Source: a virus
Virus record (IMG/VR): IMGVR_UViG_3300044638_007710
Location: 1 to 24,543 of that record
Reading direction: 5' to 3' (one strand)
Length of the DNA stretch: 24,543 nt
The notes beneath the pieces are model-generated. The model searched no databases. It was not told where the DNA came from and saw only the letters and a list, made by a program, of their open reading frames with translations. The position numbers and the translations under genes are program-made. The first letter of the stretch is position 1; every line of letters begins with the position of its first letter. This document shows positions 14,481-21,098 of this stretch, piece after piece.

Positions 14481-14818
14481 ATAAGTTCTACTTGATCACC
14501 ATCGTTAATTTTGTATTGTTTACAAGATCCACCTGGTAACTCAAGAACTAAATCGCCATGACCCTCGAAGTGATCACAATCATTTTCAAAACACGGTTTA
14601 CAGTTGTGATGTATTTTAATAATTTTGTGATTTTGAATAAAAATAATATCTAAATGGACTAAACAATTTTTCATCCAAAAGTTATGTGGTTCGTCTTTCA
14701 TAAAAAACAACATACCATCAAAACCATCAAACTTTTTTCCCATCATACCTTTTTGGGAATCCTTTGAGGTTAATACAGTTTTAACATCGAAAAGATTATT
14801 ATTTATTTTTACTTTCAT
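14477..14818 (-). CDS. DUF192 family protein
   Basis: This 113-residue protein shows the DUF192 core in order: MMGKKFDGFDGMLFFM (25-40), FWMKNCLVHLDIIFI (47-61), and VLELPGG (91-97). In the family these read GLM-R..L....GMLF, FWMKN...PLDIIFI and VLELPAG. The family fold is a small barrel of unknown biochemical role. An insertion with three cysteines, CKPCFENDC (about 73-81), is not typical and may bind metal. Usual members are exported and have signal peptides; this one has none. It is divergent from the NUDIX gene with only 14 bases between the two starts. Confidence 0.85.
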   Translation of the reverse strand: MKVKINNNLFDVKTVLTSKDSQKGMMGKKFDGFDGMLFFMKDEPHNFWMKNCLVHLDIIFIQNHKIIKIHHNCKPCFENDCDHFEGHGDLVLELPGGSCKQYKINDGDQVELI

Positions 14819-14831
14819 ATTTATAAATATC
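14816..14831. promoter_or_regulatory. Palindromic NATATTTATN motif, candidate bidirectional promoter
   Basis: ATATTTATAAATAT at 14817-14830 is a perfect 14-base palindrome and contains the recurring motif in both orientations. The minus-strand ATG starts at 14818, within the palindrome, and the plus-strand ATG at 14833. Both transcripts would therefore be leaderless if this is the promoter. Confidence 0.5.
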
Positions 14832-14832
14832 T

Positions 14833-15249
14833 ATGAAGAAGTTTAGAAAAAGTGCTGGTGTTATTCTTAAACATAATGATGAGGTTTTGCTTTGTAAAAG
14901 AGGACCAAAAGAAACATTACCTAACATTTGGTCAATACCGGGTGGTGGTATAGAAAATGGTGAATCGCCAGGACAAGCAGCAATAAGGGAATTTTATGAA
15001 GAAACCAATGTTGAGATTACTACCGATTTAGATCTTGTTGGGATCATTGACAACTTCAACGACGACGGTACAAAAAGAGGGATGATGTTTGTGTTTCTTC
15101 AAAACACTGAAGAAAAAAAAGAACCTGATTTAAAAAATGCAACTCACGGACACGAACACACAAAATGTAAATATTTCAAAAAAGATGAAATTCCTACACA
15201 AAAACAAAACAAACAACTTATAGAAATTTTAAAAAAAGTTTTGAAGTAA
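14833..15249 (+). CDS. NUDIX hydrolase
   Basis: This 138-residue protein is a single NUDIX domain. The box starts at G38 and reads GGIENGESPGQAAIREFYEE, matching G-x5-E-x7-RE-U-xEE, with the metal-binding glutamates present; the final Gly of the box is Asn here. NUDIX enzymes split nucleoside diphosphates linked to another group. An N-terminal VILKHNDEVLLCKRGPK strand/loop is typical of the sanitising MutT-like branch, but the substrate cannot be told. Phage members may clean nucleotide pools or decap RNA. It is divergent from DUF192 over the palindrome and is followed by a host-type promoter. Confidence 0.9.
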   Translation: MKKFRKSAGVILKHNDEVLLCKRGPKETLPNIWSIPGGGIENGESPGQAAIREFYEETNVEITTDLDLVGIIDNFNDDGTKRGMMFVFLQNTEEKKEPDLKNATHGHEHTKCKYFKKDEIPTQKQNKQLIEILKKVLK

Positions 15250-15250
15250 G

Positions 15251-15281
15251 TTTTTTCAAGTCAAAAGTTTTACTATATTTG
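15251..15281 (+). promoter_or_regulatory. Bacteroidetes-type promoter (TATATTTG)
   Basis: TATATTTG at 15274-15281 fits TAnnTTTG, with a T-run about 20 bases upstream at 15251-15256 in place of TTTG. The ATG at 15298 is 16 bases downstream. Confidence 0.45.
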
Positions 15282-15297
15282 TATAAACAATTGATAT

Positions 15298-15573
15298 ATG
15301 ATAAAAAACACTATAAACCATAAAATTAATATACTTAACGAAAAATTTGGAACAATACTTTCTGAATCTTTTGTTGATCCCACCCAATTTAAAATTTTTT
15401 TAAAAATGGTTGATGGTGCTTTGAATCTTAAAGAAGACCTTTCTTTTTATGATGGTGATATGTTTTTGGTTCATATTCCTCATAAAATATTGAAAGAATC
15501 TATTATTCTTACAAGTATGACTCCTGTAAGTTTAGGTGATCAAGTAAGAAACAAATTGGAAACTTTAGTTTGA
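15298..15573 (+). CDS. Small hypothetical protein with L-S-E leader-like start
   Basis: This 91-residue protein begins with a 20-residue helical segment that ends ILSES, similar in design to the leader-bearing proteins nearby, although a host-type promoter precedes it. The body (DPTQFKIFLKMVDGALNL, then VHIPHKILKESIILTS) has no recognised domain. It is followed by a 100-base noncoding stretch with hairpins. Function unknown; membership of the leader family is uncertain. Confidence 0.6.
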   Translation: MIKNTINHKINILNEKFGTILSESFVDPTQFKIFLKMVDGALNLKEDLSFYDGDMFLVHIPHKILKESIILTSMTPVSLGDQVRNKLETLV

Positions 15574-15646
15574 TGTAAAATATAGTTTCTTTGTTCTATA
15601 AAAACAAAGTGGTGGAGTTAGAAGACATTTCGATGTCGACCTCTTA
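15574..15646 (+). ncRNA. Candidate small structured RNA or leader
   Basis: This noncoding stretch lies between a stop at 15573 and the terminator at 15647. It contains a perfect five-pair hairpin, GACAT-TTCG-ATGTC (15624-15637). Together with the terminator hairpin ten bases later it would give two stem-loops in a row. This could be a short RNA ending at the terminator, or just the 3' end of the upstream mRNA. There is no tRNA-like T-loop. Confidence 0.25.
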
Positions 15647-15676
15647 AAAGGTGGGATTTATTCTCACCTTTTTTTG
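15647..15676 (+). terminator. Strong intrinsic terminator
   Basis: AAAGGTGGGA (15647-15656) pairs with TCTCACCTTT (15662-15671) around a five-base loop, with one G-T pair, followed by a run of seven T. Confidence 0.85.
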
Positions 15677-15683
15677 TTTTCAA

Positions 15684-15693
15684 TATATTTATT
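15684..15693 (+). promoter_or_regulatory. NATATTTATN motif before gene at 15707
   Basis: TATATTTATT lies 13 bases before the ATG at 15707, directly after the terminator at 15647-15676. It is the only promoter candidate for the gene cluster 15707-18722. Confidence 0.5.
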
Positions 15694-15706
15694 AAGAAAA
15701 ACATTT

Positions 15707-16027
15707 ATGAAAAAATTAATCTTAAGTGAGAAACAATATAGTAGAATCAAAAATTTTATTGTAGAAACGGCAATTCTAAATGAACAAACTAAAGATGAAA
15801 TTACGCAAGTTCAACAAAGATTGAAAGATTGCTTCCAAGCAGACTTAGGCAACTCAGGACCAAATAGAGATGGAGTTGATGGGATTTGTGGGGAAAAAAC
15901 AAAAGCGGCTATAGAAAAATATACTAATTATAAATTTGATTCAAAATTGGCCTCAGACGATGATGAAGAAGATCAAGGAAATGAAGGGGATCTCCTATTG
16001 AATCCAAACGCAGAAACTTTGACATGA
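15707..16027 (+). CDS. Leader protein with peptidoglycan-binding-like domain
   Basis: I choose the ATG at 15707 (106 residues) over the TTG at 15674, which would place the promoter motif in the gene. The first 26 residues form a leader with two candidate sites, LILSE at 4-8 and AILNE at 22-26. Residues about 33-78 (QVQQRLKDCF, then GVDGICGEKTKAAIEKY) match a PG_binding_1 module, whose hallmark is a 'G.DG..G..T..A...' turn. The tail is acidic (DDDEEDQ). The gene overlaps the next start by four bases. A wall-contacting virion protein is a reasonable reading. Confidence 0.72.
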   Translation: MKKLILSEKQYSRIKNFIVETAILNEQTKDEITQVQQRLKDCFQADLGNSGPNRDGVDGICGEKTKAAIEKYTNYKFDSKLASDDDEEDQGNEGDLLLNPNAETLT

Positions 16028-17469
16028 AAATATTAGGACCAACATTAGACGGAAAATATTTATTCACATCTAAAGGTTTTTATGTTTGTGAAGAGAAAAA
16101 ATTTGTCAAATTTAATATGAACATGATACCTGAAATCCTGAAGGTTGTAAAAAACAATGCTAAATATCAATATAGTAACGGTTTAATTTCTTTAACTGAA
16201 TATAAATTAGAACCAAAAAAAGTTTTGTATGAATTTTTTAAAGTAATTAGTCCTGATAATTGCAAGTTGGTTTTAAAAGAATGGGACAAAGAATTTGGAC
16301 CAAAATTGGGTTTAATTAAAGAGTCCTCAAACAAGTTAATTTTAGAAAGAGAAATTTCTAAATCTTGGAATGGAGTTGAAATTATAATAGAAGGATTTTG
16401 GGATTGGTTGAAGAAAAAAACTGGACAAGTTTGGAGTGGAATAAAAAATGTCGCCACTTCGGCCATAACTGCAATTGGTAAAGGATTAAAGGCGGTTGCA
16501 CAAAAAATAATAGTTCCTATATTAAAAAAAGGAGTTTTACCTTTATTAAGATGGATAAGAAGAAATTTACAGTCATATGGTGGTATCATTTTTGATTTAA
16601 TTATTTCGGTGACCCCAGGAGTTGTTGTAATGAAAATTGTATGGACATTGATAGTTCTTTTGGATGTCTATGAAATAGGAACAGGTGACTACGATCCTGC
16701 AGAACCTGAAAGAGCAAAAATGCCATTTGTATTATTAATTACGGATATAATTGCACTTTTGTTTACATCTGCAGCAGCTGCAGGTCCAAAACTCGCACTG
16801 AAAATGGCCGTCAAGTCAGGAACTAAGCAACTTGGAAAAGGGCCTGTGAGGTCCCTCCTTCAAAAATTAGTCACAGCATTTCCAAAAATAAAAGGGTTTG
16901 TGGGACAAGCAAAAAACTTTTTAACAAAATTATTTGGTAAAAATGTTATGTCTTTTTTTAATAAAATATTTTCTTTTTTCGATAATGTAATTGACAAAGC
17001 TTTGGTTTGGATAAAATCGTTGGTTGGCCAAACGGCTAAAGTAAGTGTTGGAAGATTATTGGCAGGAACTATTGGTGGGGTTGCAATTGCAGAATTTATG
17101 AAAGATTCTGAACTCAAACTTGGTGATAGAGGAGAAAAAGTAAAAGCCGCTCAAGAAGGTTTATTGGCAATTAAAGAAATACCTGAAGAATATGGTGGAT
17201 TTAGCCAACTAAATTATTCAGGACCGGTTAATGGAGTTTTTGATAAAAACACAGAAAACGCTGTAAAACAACTCCAACAGTATTATAATAAAAAAGATAA
17301 ATCTATTTCTGTCACAGGAAAAATTGACCCAAAGTTGGCATTTGCTTTAGGCGTTGAACTCCAACCGACAAAGTTTGAAAAAATGGTTGGTTCAGAGAGC
17401 ATGAAAAAATTTGGTGAGAAAATGTTTGCTTTTGAAAAATGGATTGAAAGTTTGAAAGATAAAAAATAA
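16024..17469 (+). CDS. Membrane protein with C-terminal peptidoglycan-binding domain
   Basis: This 481-residue protein has three parts. Residues 1-125 are soluble and end in two candidate processing sites, LILE (105-108) and EIIIEG (119-124). Residues about 126-355 are helical and strongly hydrophobic in places: likely membrane segments at 187-213 and 233-253, plus amphipathic helices such as GFVGQAKNFLTKLFG. Residues about 366-445 form a PG_binding_1 module (KLGDRGEKVKAAQEGLL, GPVNGVFDKNTENAVKQLQ). A membrane-active segment joined to a wall-binding module fits a phage entry or ejection protein. A lysis role is the alternative. No catalytic motif is visible. Confidence 0.75.
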   Translation: MKILGPTLDGKYLFTSKGFYVCEEKKFVKFNMNMIPEILKVVKNNAKYQYSNGLISLTEYKLEPKKVLYEFFKVISPDNCKLVLKEWDKEFGPKLGLIKESSNKLILEREISKSWNGVEIIIEGFWDWLKKKTGQVWSGIKNVATSAITAIGKGLKAVAQKIIVPILKKGVLPLLRWIRRNLQSYGGIIFDLIISVTPGVVVMKIVWTLIVLLDVYEIGTGDYDPAEPERAKMPFVLLITDIIALLFTSAAAAGPKLALKMAVKSGTKQLGKGPVRSLLQKLVTAFPKIKGFVGQAKNFLTKLFGKNVMSFFNKIFSFFDNVIDKALVWIKSLVGQTAKVSVGRLLAGTIGGVAIAEFMKDSELKLGDRGEKVKAAQEGLLAIKEIPEEYGGFSQLNYSGPVNGVFDKNTENAVKQLQQYYNKKDKSISVTGKIDPKLAFALGVELQPTKFEKMVGSESMKKFGEKMFAFEKWIESLKDKK

Positions 17470-17483
17470 TTAATAAAAACAAA

Positions 17484-18722
17484 ATGGATTTAGACAAAAA
17501 AACTATACAAGAAATACAAAGATCACAAGAGATAATGTACGGTAAACTTTTAACGGAGGCAGTACCAATAAGAAATGTGGTTTCGACTGCTATCGCAAAT
17601 ATATTGAAAACAGAAATTGACGATGTAATTAAAGCCGCTATCAGGACAATGAAAACTGCAGGGACTAAAGTAGATGATTTTGCTAAGGTTCAAAAGTCTT
17701 CAATTGAGGAATTACTTAAAAGAGTTCAAAAAAAAATAAGAGGTAATTTAACATCGTCTGAAAGAGCAGGAATTTTTCAACAACTAAGAAAAAATCGAAG
17801 ATTCACAAAAAAACTCAAAAATGCCCAAAAAACTGCAGTAGGAACTGGTAAAAACGAATTGATGGTTTTACCAAACACAACTAAGTATGAGGTGGCAAGT
17901 TTATCCACAGCCGCTAAAAGTGAAATAACCCCTTTTGTCAAAAATGAAATTGCAGTTCTGAACAAGACTGGAATTTCTAGAATAGGTGATTTTAAAAGTT
18001 TTTTAACCGCATTTGAACAAAAAGGTATAATAAATACAACATCGAGCGGTGCTAGAACAATCTCAAAAAAAAATCTGTGGGCTTTAGCGATTTTATTGGG
18101 TGTGGGATTTCTTACGGTAAAGGATGAGGCTAAAAAGAATGGTGTTGTACTTGAAGGATCTTCGGATAATAATGTTAAGGGCGGCGGTTCAGAATACAAA
18201 CAAAAAAATGTTCAAACTTTTTATCCAATTGTGAAAGATATACCCGTTTTTAGTACGCCAAAAGATACTGTATGGAAAAAAAGTAAAAATGGTGCATTTG
18301 CCAAAAAAGAATTAAAAACAGGATTTACAAGATTAGGTTTTTCATGTGAGAATTATAAAGATTATGACTTCATTTATGCAAAAAAATGGTTTAAAAATAA
18401 ATTGTTAGGTTCAGTTTTGAAAAAACAATTCTGTAGTGGTAAAACTAATGATCCTGAAGTCCCTGAAGTCCCTGAAGTTCCAGATCCAAACACACCTCTC
18501 GTTAGTGGAATAAGTGGTAACAGATACACATTTGATTTTGGAACAGTAATGAAAGCGATTGATGATACAGGAAAATGTCCAAGAAGTGGGTCAAGCAGTT
18601 TATCAGGAACCTCAGGTACAAGTGGAACACAAGGTACAAGCGGTACTGCAGGAATAGAAACCCCTTTACCAGTTTCTAATAAATTATCATCAGAACTTTA
18701 TTACAAAATGATAGGAAGTTAA
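17484..18722 (+). CDS. Leader protein with membrane helix and collagen-like GTS repeats
   Basis: The 412-residue product begins with a helical leader ending KLLTEAVP (residues 21-28), an L-T-E site. The N-terminal 190 residues are basic and helical. A single membrane helix lies at about 197-213 (NLWALAILLGVGFLTV). The C-terminal part has three PEV units (324-332) and an imperfect Gly-x-x tract, GTSGTSGTQGTSGTAG (375-390). Such GTS tracts occur in collagen-like phage fibre proteins. Four cysteines lie in the C-terminal half. It follows the PG-binding membrane protein by 14 bases, and a strong terminator ends the cluster. A virion protein crossing or contacting the envelope is inferred. Confidence 0.72.
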   Translation: MDLDKKTIQEIQRSQEIMYGKLLTEAVPIRNVVSTAIANILKTEIDDVIKAAIRTMKTAGTKVDDFAKVQKSSIEELLKRVQKKIRGNLTSSERAGIFQQLRKNRRFTKKLKNAQKTAVGTGKNELMVLPNTTKYEVASLSTAAKSEITPFVKNEIAVLNKTGISRIGDFKSFLTAFEQKGIINTTSSGARTISKKNLWALAILLGVGFLTVKDEAKKNGVVLEGSSDNNVKGGGSEYKQKNVQTFYPIVKDIPVFSTPKDTVWKKSKNGAFAKKELKTGFTRLGFSCENYKDYDFIYAKKWFKNKLLGSVLKKQFCSGKTNDPEVPEVPEVPDPNTPLVSGISGNRYTFDFGTVMKAIDDTGKCPRSGSSSLSGTSGTSGTQGTSGTAGIETPLPVSNKLSSELYYKMIGS

Positions 18723-18725
18723 AAT

Positions 18726-18750
18726 AAAGGGAGTTTGACTCCCTTTTTTT
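18726..18750 (+). terminator. Strong intrinsic terminator after 17484-18722
   Basis: AAAGGGAGT pairs with ACTCCCTTT (18726-18734 with 18738-18746) around a TTG loop, followed by a T-run. Confidence 0.88.
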
Positions 18751-18766
18751 ATGCCGTTTTTTTTCT

Positions 18767-18774
18767 TACCTTTG
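18767..18774 (+). promoter_or_regulatory. Bacteroidetes-type promoter box TACCTTTG
   Basis: TACCTTTG lies four bases before the ATG at 18779, with the same CTTTGTGATATGGA context as the site at 1516-1529. A T-run about 20 bases upstream stands in for TTTG. Confidence 0.5.
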
Positions 18775-18778
18775 TGAT

Positions 18779-19168
18779 ATGGAAAAAATGATTTATTTAG
18801 TGAGAGGAATACCAGGTAGTGGTAAATCAACATTTGCAAAAACTTTGGGTGGAGAACATTATGAAGCCGATATGTTTTTTATAGATGGGAACGGTGAATA
18901 TAAATTTGATGGCTCAAAAATTAAATGGGCTCACGAGTGGTGTCACGATATGGTTTATATGGATATGATAAAAGAAATACCAAAAATTGTCGTTTCAAAC
19001 ACATTTACTCAAGAATGGGAAATGGAAACATATTTTGAGATGGCAAAAAAATACGGGTATAAGGTATTTTCAATCGTAATCGAAAACAGACACGGAGGGA
19101 GTAGTGAACACGGAGTTCCTGAAGACAAATTAGAACAAATGAAAAATCGTTTTGAAATCAAATTATGA
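18779..19168 (+). CDS. P-loop kinase (polynucleotide-kinase-like)
   Basis: This 129-residue protein carries a Walker A motif at residues 10-17 (GIPGSGKS) at the very N-terminus, directly after a hydrophobic strand (MIYLVR). A conserved-type EADMFFID follows at about 28-36, as in the AAA_33 and N4BP2-like ATP-binding kinases that phosphorylate nucleic acid or nucleotide ends. The substrate is unknown. It shares an operon with the metallophosphoesterase (overlap of four bases), so a joint kinase/phosphatase function, as in T4 Pnk-type RNA or DNA end repair, is attractive but unproven. Confidence 0.8.
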   Translation: MEKMIYLVRGIPGSGKSTFAKTLGGEHYEADMFFIDGNGEYKFDGSKIKWAHEWCHDMVYMDMIKEIPKIVVSNTFTQEWEMETYFEMAKKYGYKVFSIVIENRHGGSSEHGVPEDKLEQMKNRFEIKL

Positions 19169-19821
19169 AAAACTTTGATAAATTACTTACAACTGGTGTA
19201 GTGTGGATCACATCTGATACTCACTACCATCACAAAAATATCTGTCGAGGTGTTACCAACTGGCGAACACAAGAAGGTGATATTCCCGTAAACTCAACTC
19301 GAGACTTCCGAGATCTTGATGAAATGGATGTTACAATTGTGAACAACATAAACTCAAAAGTTGGCCCAAATGATACTTTGATTCATTTAGGTGATCTTGC
19401 TTTTGGTGGGTTTGAAAGAATTGAACAATTTCTAGATCGTTTAGTTTGTAAAAACATTCACTTAGTCTTGGGTAATCACGATCAGAACATTTTAAAAAAT
19501 AGACAAGAAATCCAAAACAGATTTTTATCTGCTCAACATTATCTTGAGGTTAATATTTGTGATGTAGATTTTGTTTTATGTCATTACCCACTCCAAAGTT
19601 GGCACGGATTAAATAAAGGTGTAATCCATCTTCATGGACATGTTCATTTGTCCGCTCAAAATAAATGGGGTAACGGAAAACGATTGGATGTTGGTATGGA
19701 TGGTAACAATATGTATCCATACAAAATAACTGAGATAGTTCACATGATGGATCGTCGTGAAATTGGATCTGATTTGAGTAACGATCACCACCTTGATGAT
19801 TTGGTTGGAGTTGTGGGATAA
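19165..19821 (+). CDS. Calcineurin-like metallophosphoesterase
   Basis: This 218-residue enzyme has the full set of metal ligands of the family: SDTHYHH (D18, H20), HLGDLAF (D77), LGNHD (N104, H105), CHYPL (H140) and HGHVH (H159, H161). The fold hydrolyses phosphoester bonds in nucleotides, nucleic acids or proteins; the substrate is not evident. It has no signal peptide. It overlaps the kinase gene by four bases, so the two are probably co-translated. The segment between D20 and D77 has the long 'NICRGVTNWR' loop seen in phage members of the family. Confidence 0.9.
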   Translation: MKNFDKLLTTGVVWITSDTHYHHKNICRGVTNWRTQEGDIPVNSTRDFRDLDEMDVTIVNNINSKVGPNDTLIHLGDLAFGGFERIEQFLDRLVCKNIHLVLGNHDQNILKNRQEIQNRFLSAQHYLEVNICDVDFVLCHYPLQSWHGLNKGVIHLHGHVHLSAQNKWGNGKRLDVGMDGNNMYPYKITEIVHMMDRREIGSDLSNDHHLDDLVGVVG

Positions 19822-19834
19822 ACCATAACACCAA

Positions 19835-19844
19835 TATATTTATT
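19835..19844 (+). promoter_or_regulatory. NATATTTATN motif before gene at 19848
   Basis: TATATTTATT lies three bases before the ATG at 19848, the same spacing as at 5970. Confidence 0.5.
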
Positions 19845-19847
19845 ATT

Positions 19848-21098
19848 ATGAAAAATATTATTATCACCGAAAGTCAATTAAGACTAATAACTGAAGCTTT
19901 AGGGGTTCCTGATAACATTTTAGAAGCTGCTGATACGCTATACGATATCGTTGAAAAAGACATCAAATCAATAGATAGTATTAAAGATGAATATGAATTT
20001 GATGGTGATATCGAATTAGAATTAGGTGATAAGAAAAAGATCAAAATTGATTCATATAACCTTGAAGTTAATATAGAAACTGTTGATGGTGAAGAAGGTG
20101 TATTAGACATTATCTCGATGGGGATGGCGGGAGCCTTTGGGTTCAATAGGGATGTGTATATGAAAGAAACTCAACCATCAACAACTTTAGATTTAACAAT
20201 TACTTTTGCTGTTGGTGACAATTGGAAACCAGAAGAACTTATCGCTAAAATGGAAGAGGAAAGAGATGAAAATGTATCGGCTTTGGCTCATGAGATAAAA
20301 CATAAATACGATAAACAAGCTAAAGAATATAGTCGTATGGGTCCTGATGCTGTTTATCAGGCAACACAACAAAAAGGTAATTTTGCAATACCGGCAATCG
20401 ATAGAGTTTTTTATAGATTTATGTATTACATTCATGCAATTGAAAACCTTGTTAGACCAACAGAGGTTGCATACTCAATGAAAAGAAAGAACATTACAAA
20501 ATCACAGTTCAAAGACTTTTTAGAGGACAATAGAGTTTATAAAGAATTATTAAGAATAAAAAACTACACTTTTGATAATTTTATACAAGATTTAAAACAA
20601 CAAGAAGATAGATTGGATGCTCTTTTAGAACACATCGGTGAAGACCCATCTGACATGTCTATTGATGAAAAAATAAACAAAGTATTAGAAGTTGTTTATA
20701 TTGATTTAGTAAATAACAGAATGGATTTTTTTATGCAAATGACTCAAGGTCCTATGGATGACTTTTTAACATTTGGAGCACAACTTGGAATGATACCACC
20801 AGGATTTGAAGAAAAAATGAAACAACTTCAAAAAACAAATGAGATTAGACAAAAGTTTTTATCACGAACTATGAGATATGAAAAAAATCCAACTAAGTTT
20901 TTTGAAGATGAATTTGAAGAATTTAATTATGTTGCAAACAAAATGTTAAAGAAAATTTCTAAACTTTACGCAATGGCAAAAGACGACGAACAAGTTAGTG
21001 AATCGATTCTAAATTGGGATCTTCACCAACAAATTATGGAAAAAAAATATGGAAAAAGAAAAATCGAAACAAAATACAAAAATTGGAATCTTAAATAA
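19848..21098 (+). CDS. Leader protein with zincin-type HEIKH motif
   Basis: This 416-residue protein begins MKNIIITESQLRLITEALGV, a clear member of the leader family with I-T-E at 6-8 and again at 14-16. SALAHEIKHKYDK (144-156) contains HExxH (H148, E149, H152), the zinc site of metallopeptidases, and RPTEVAYSM (E206) is a plausible third ligand. In zincins of this kind a glutamate follows 25-60 residues later in 'P.E..A'; here the gap is 54. The remainder is helical and charged. The pattern suggests a virion-associated protease, possibly one that processes other packaged proteins or the host wall. An inactive or structural relative is not excluded. It is preceded by an NATATTTATN motif. Confidence 0.7.
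   Translation: MKNIIITESQLRLITEALGVPDNILEAADTLYDIVEKDIKSIDSIKDEYEFDGDIELELGDKKKIKIDSYNLEVNIETVDGEEGVLDIISMGMAGAFGFNRDVYMKETQPSTTLDLTITFAVGDNWKPEELIAKMEEERDENVSALAHEIKHKYDKQAKEYSRMGPDAVYQATQQKGNFAIPAIDRVFYRFMYYIHAIENLVRPTEVAYSMKRKNITKSQFKDFLEDNRVYKELLRIKNYTFDNFIQDLKQQEDRLDALLEHIGEDPSDMSIDEKINKVLEVVYIDLVNNRMDFFMQMTQGPMDDFLTFGAQLGMIPPGFEEKMKQLQKTNEIRQKFLSRTMRYEKNPTKFFEDEFEEFNYVANKMLKKISKLYAMAKDDEQVSESILNWDLHQQIMEKKYGKRKIETKYKNWNLK

Noticed and set aside
14477-14818. Nearby restriction endonuclease making a restriction-modification system
   Set aside because: Neighbours of the methyltransferase are DUF192, NUDIX and an unknown 176-residue protein with no nuclease motif, so it is called an orphan.
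15574-15672. tRNA gene near the hairpin region
   Set aside because: No acceptor stem, anticodon arm or GTTC-type T-loop can be drawn.
16167-16589. Long minus-strand frames opposite 16024-17469 and 17484-18722
   Set aside because: They have no promoter or spacing logic and mirror the AT-rich coding strand; the plus-strand genes have domains.
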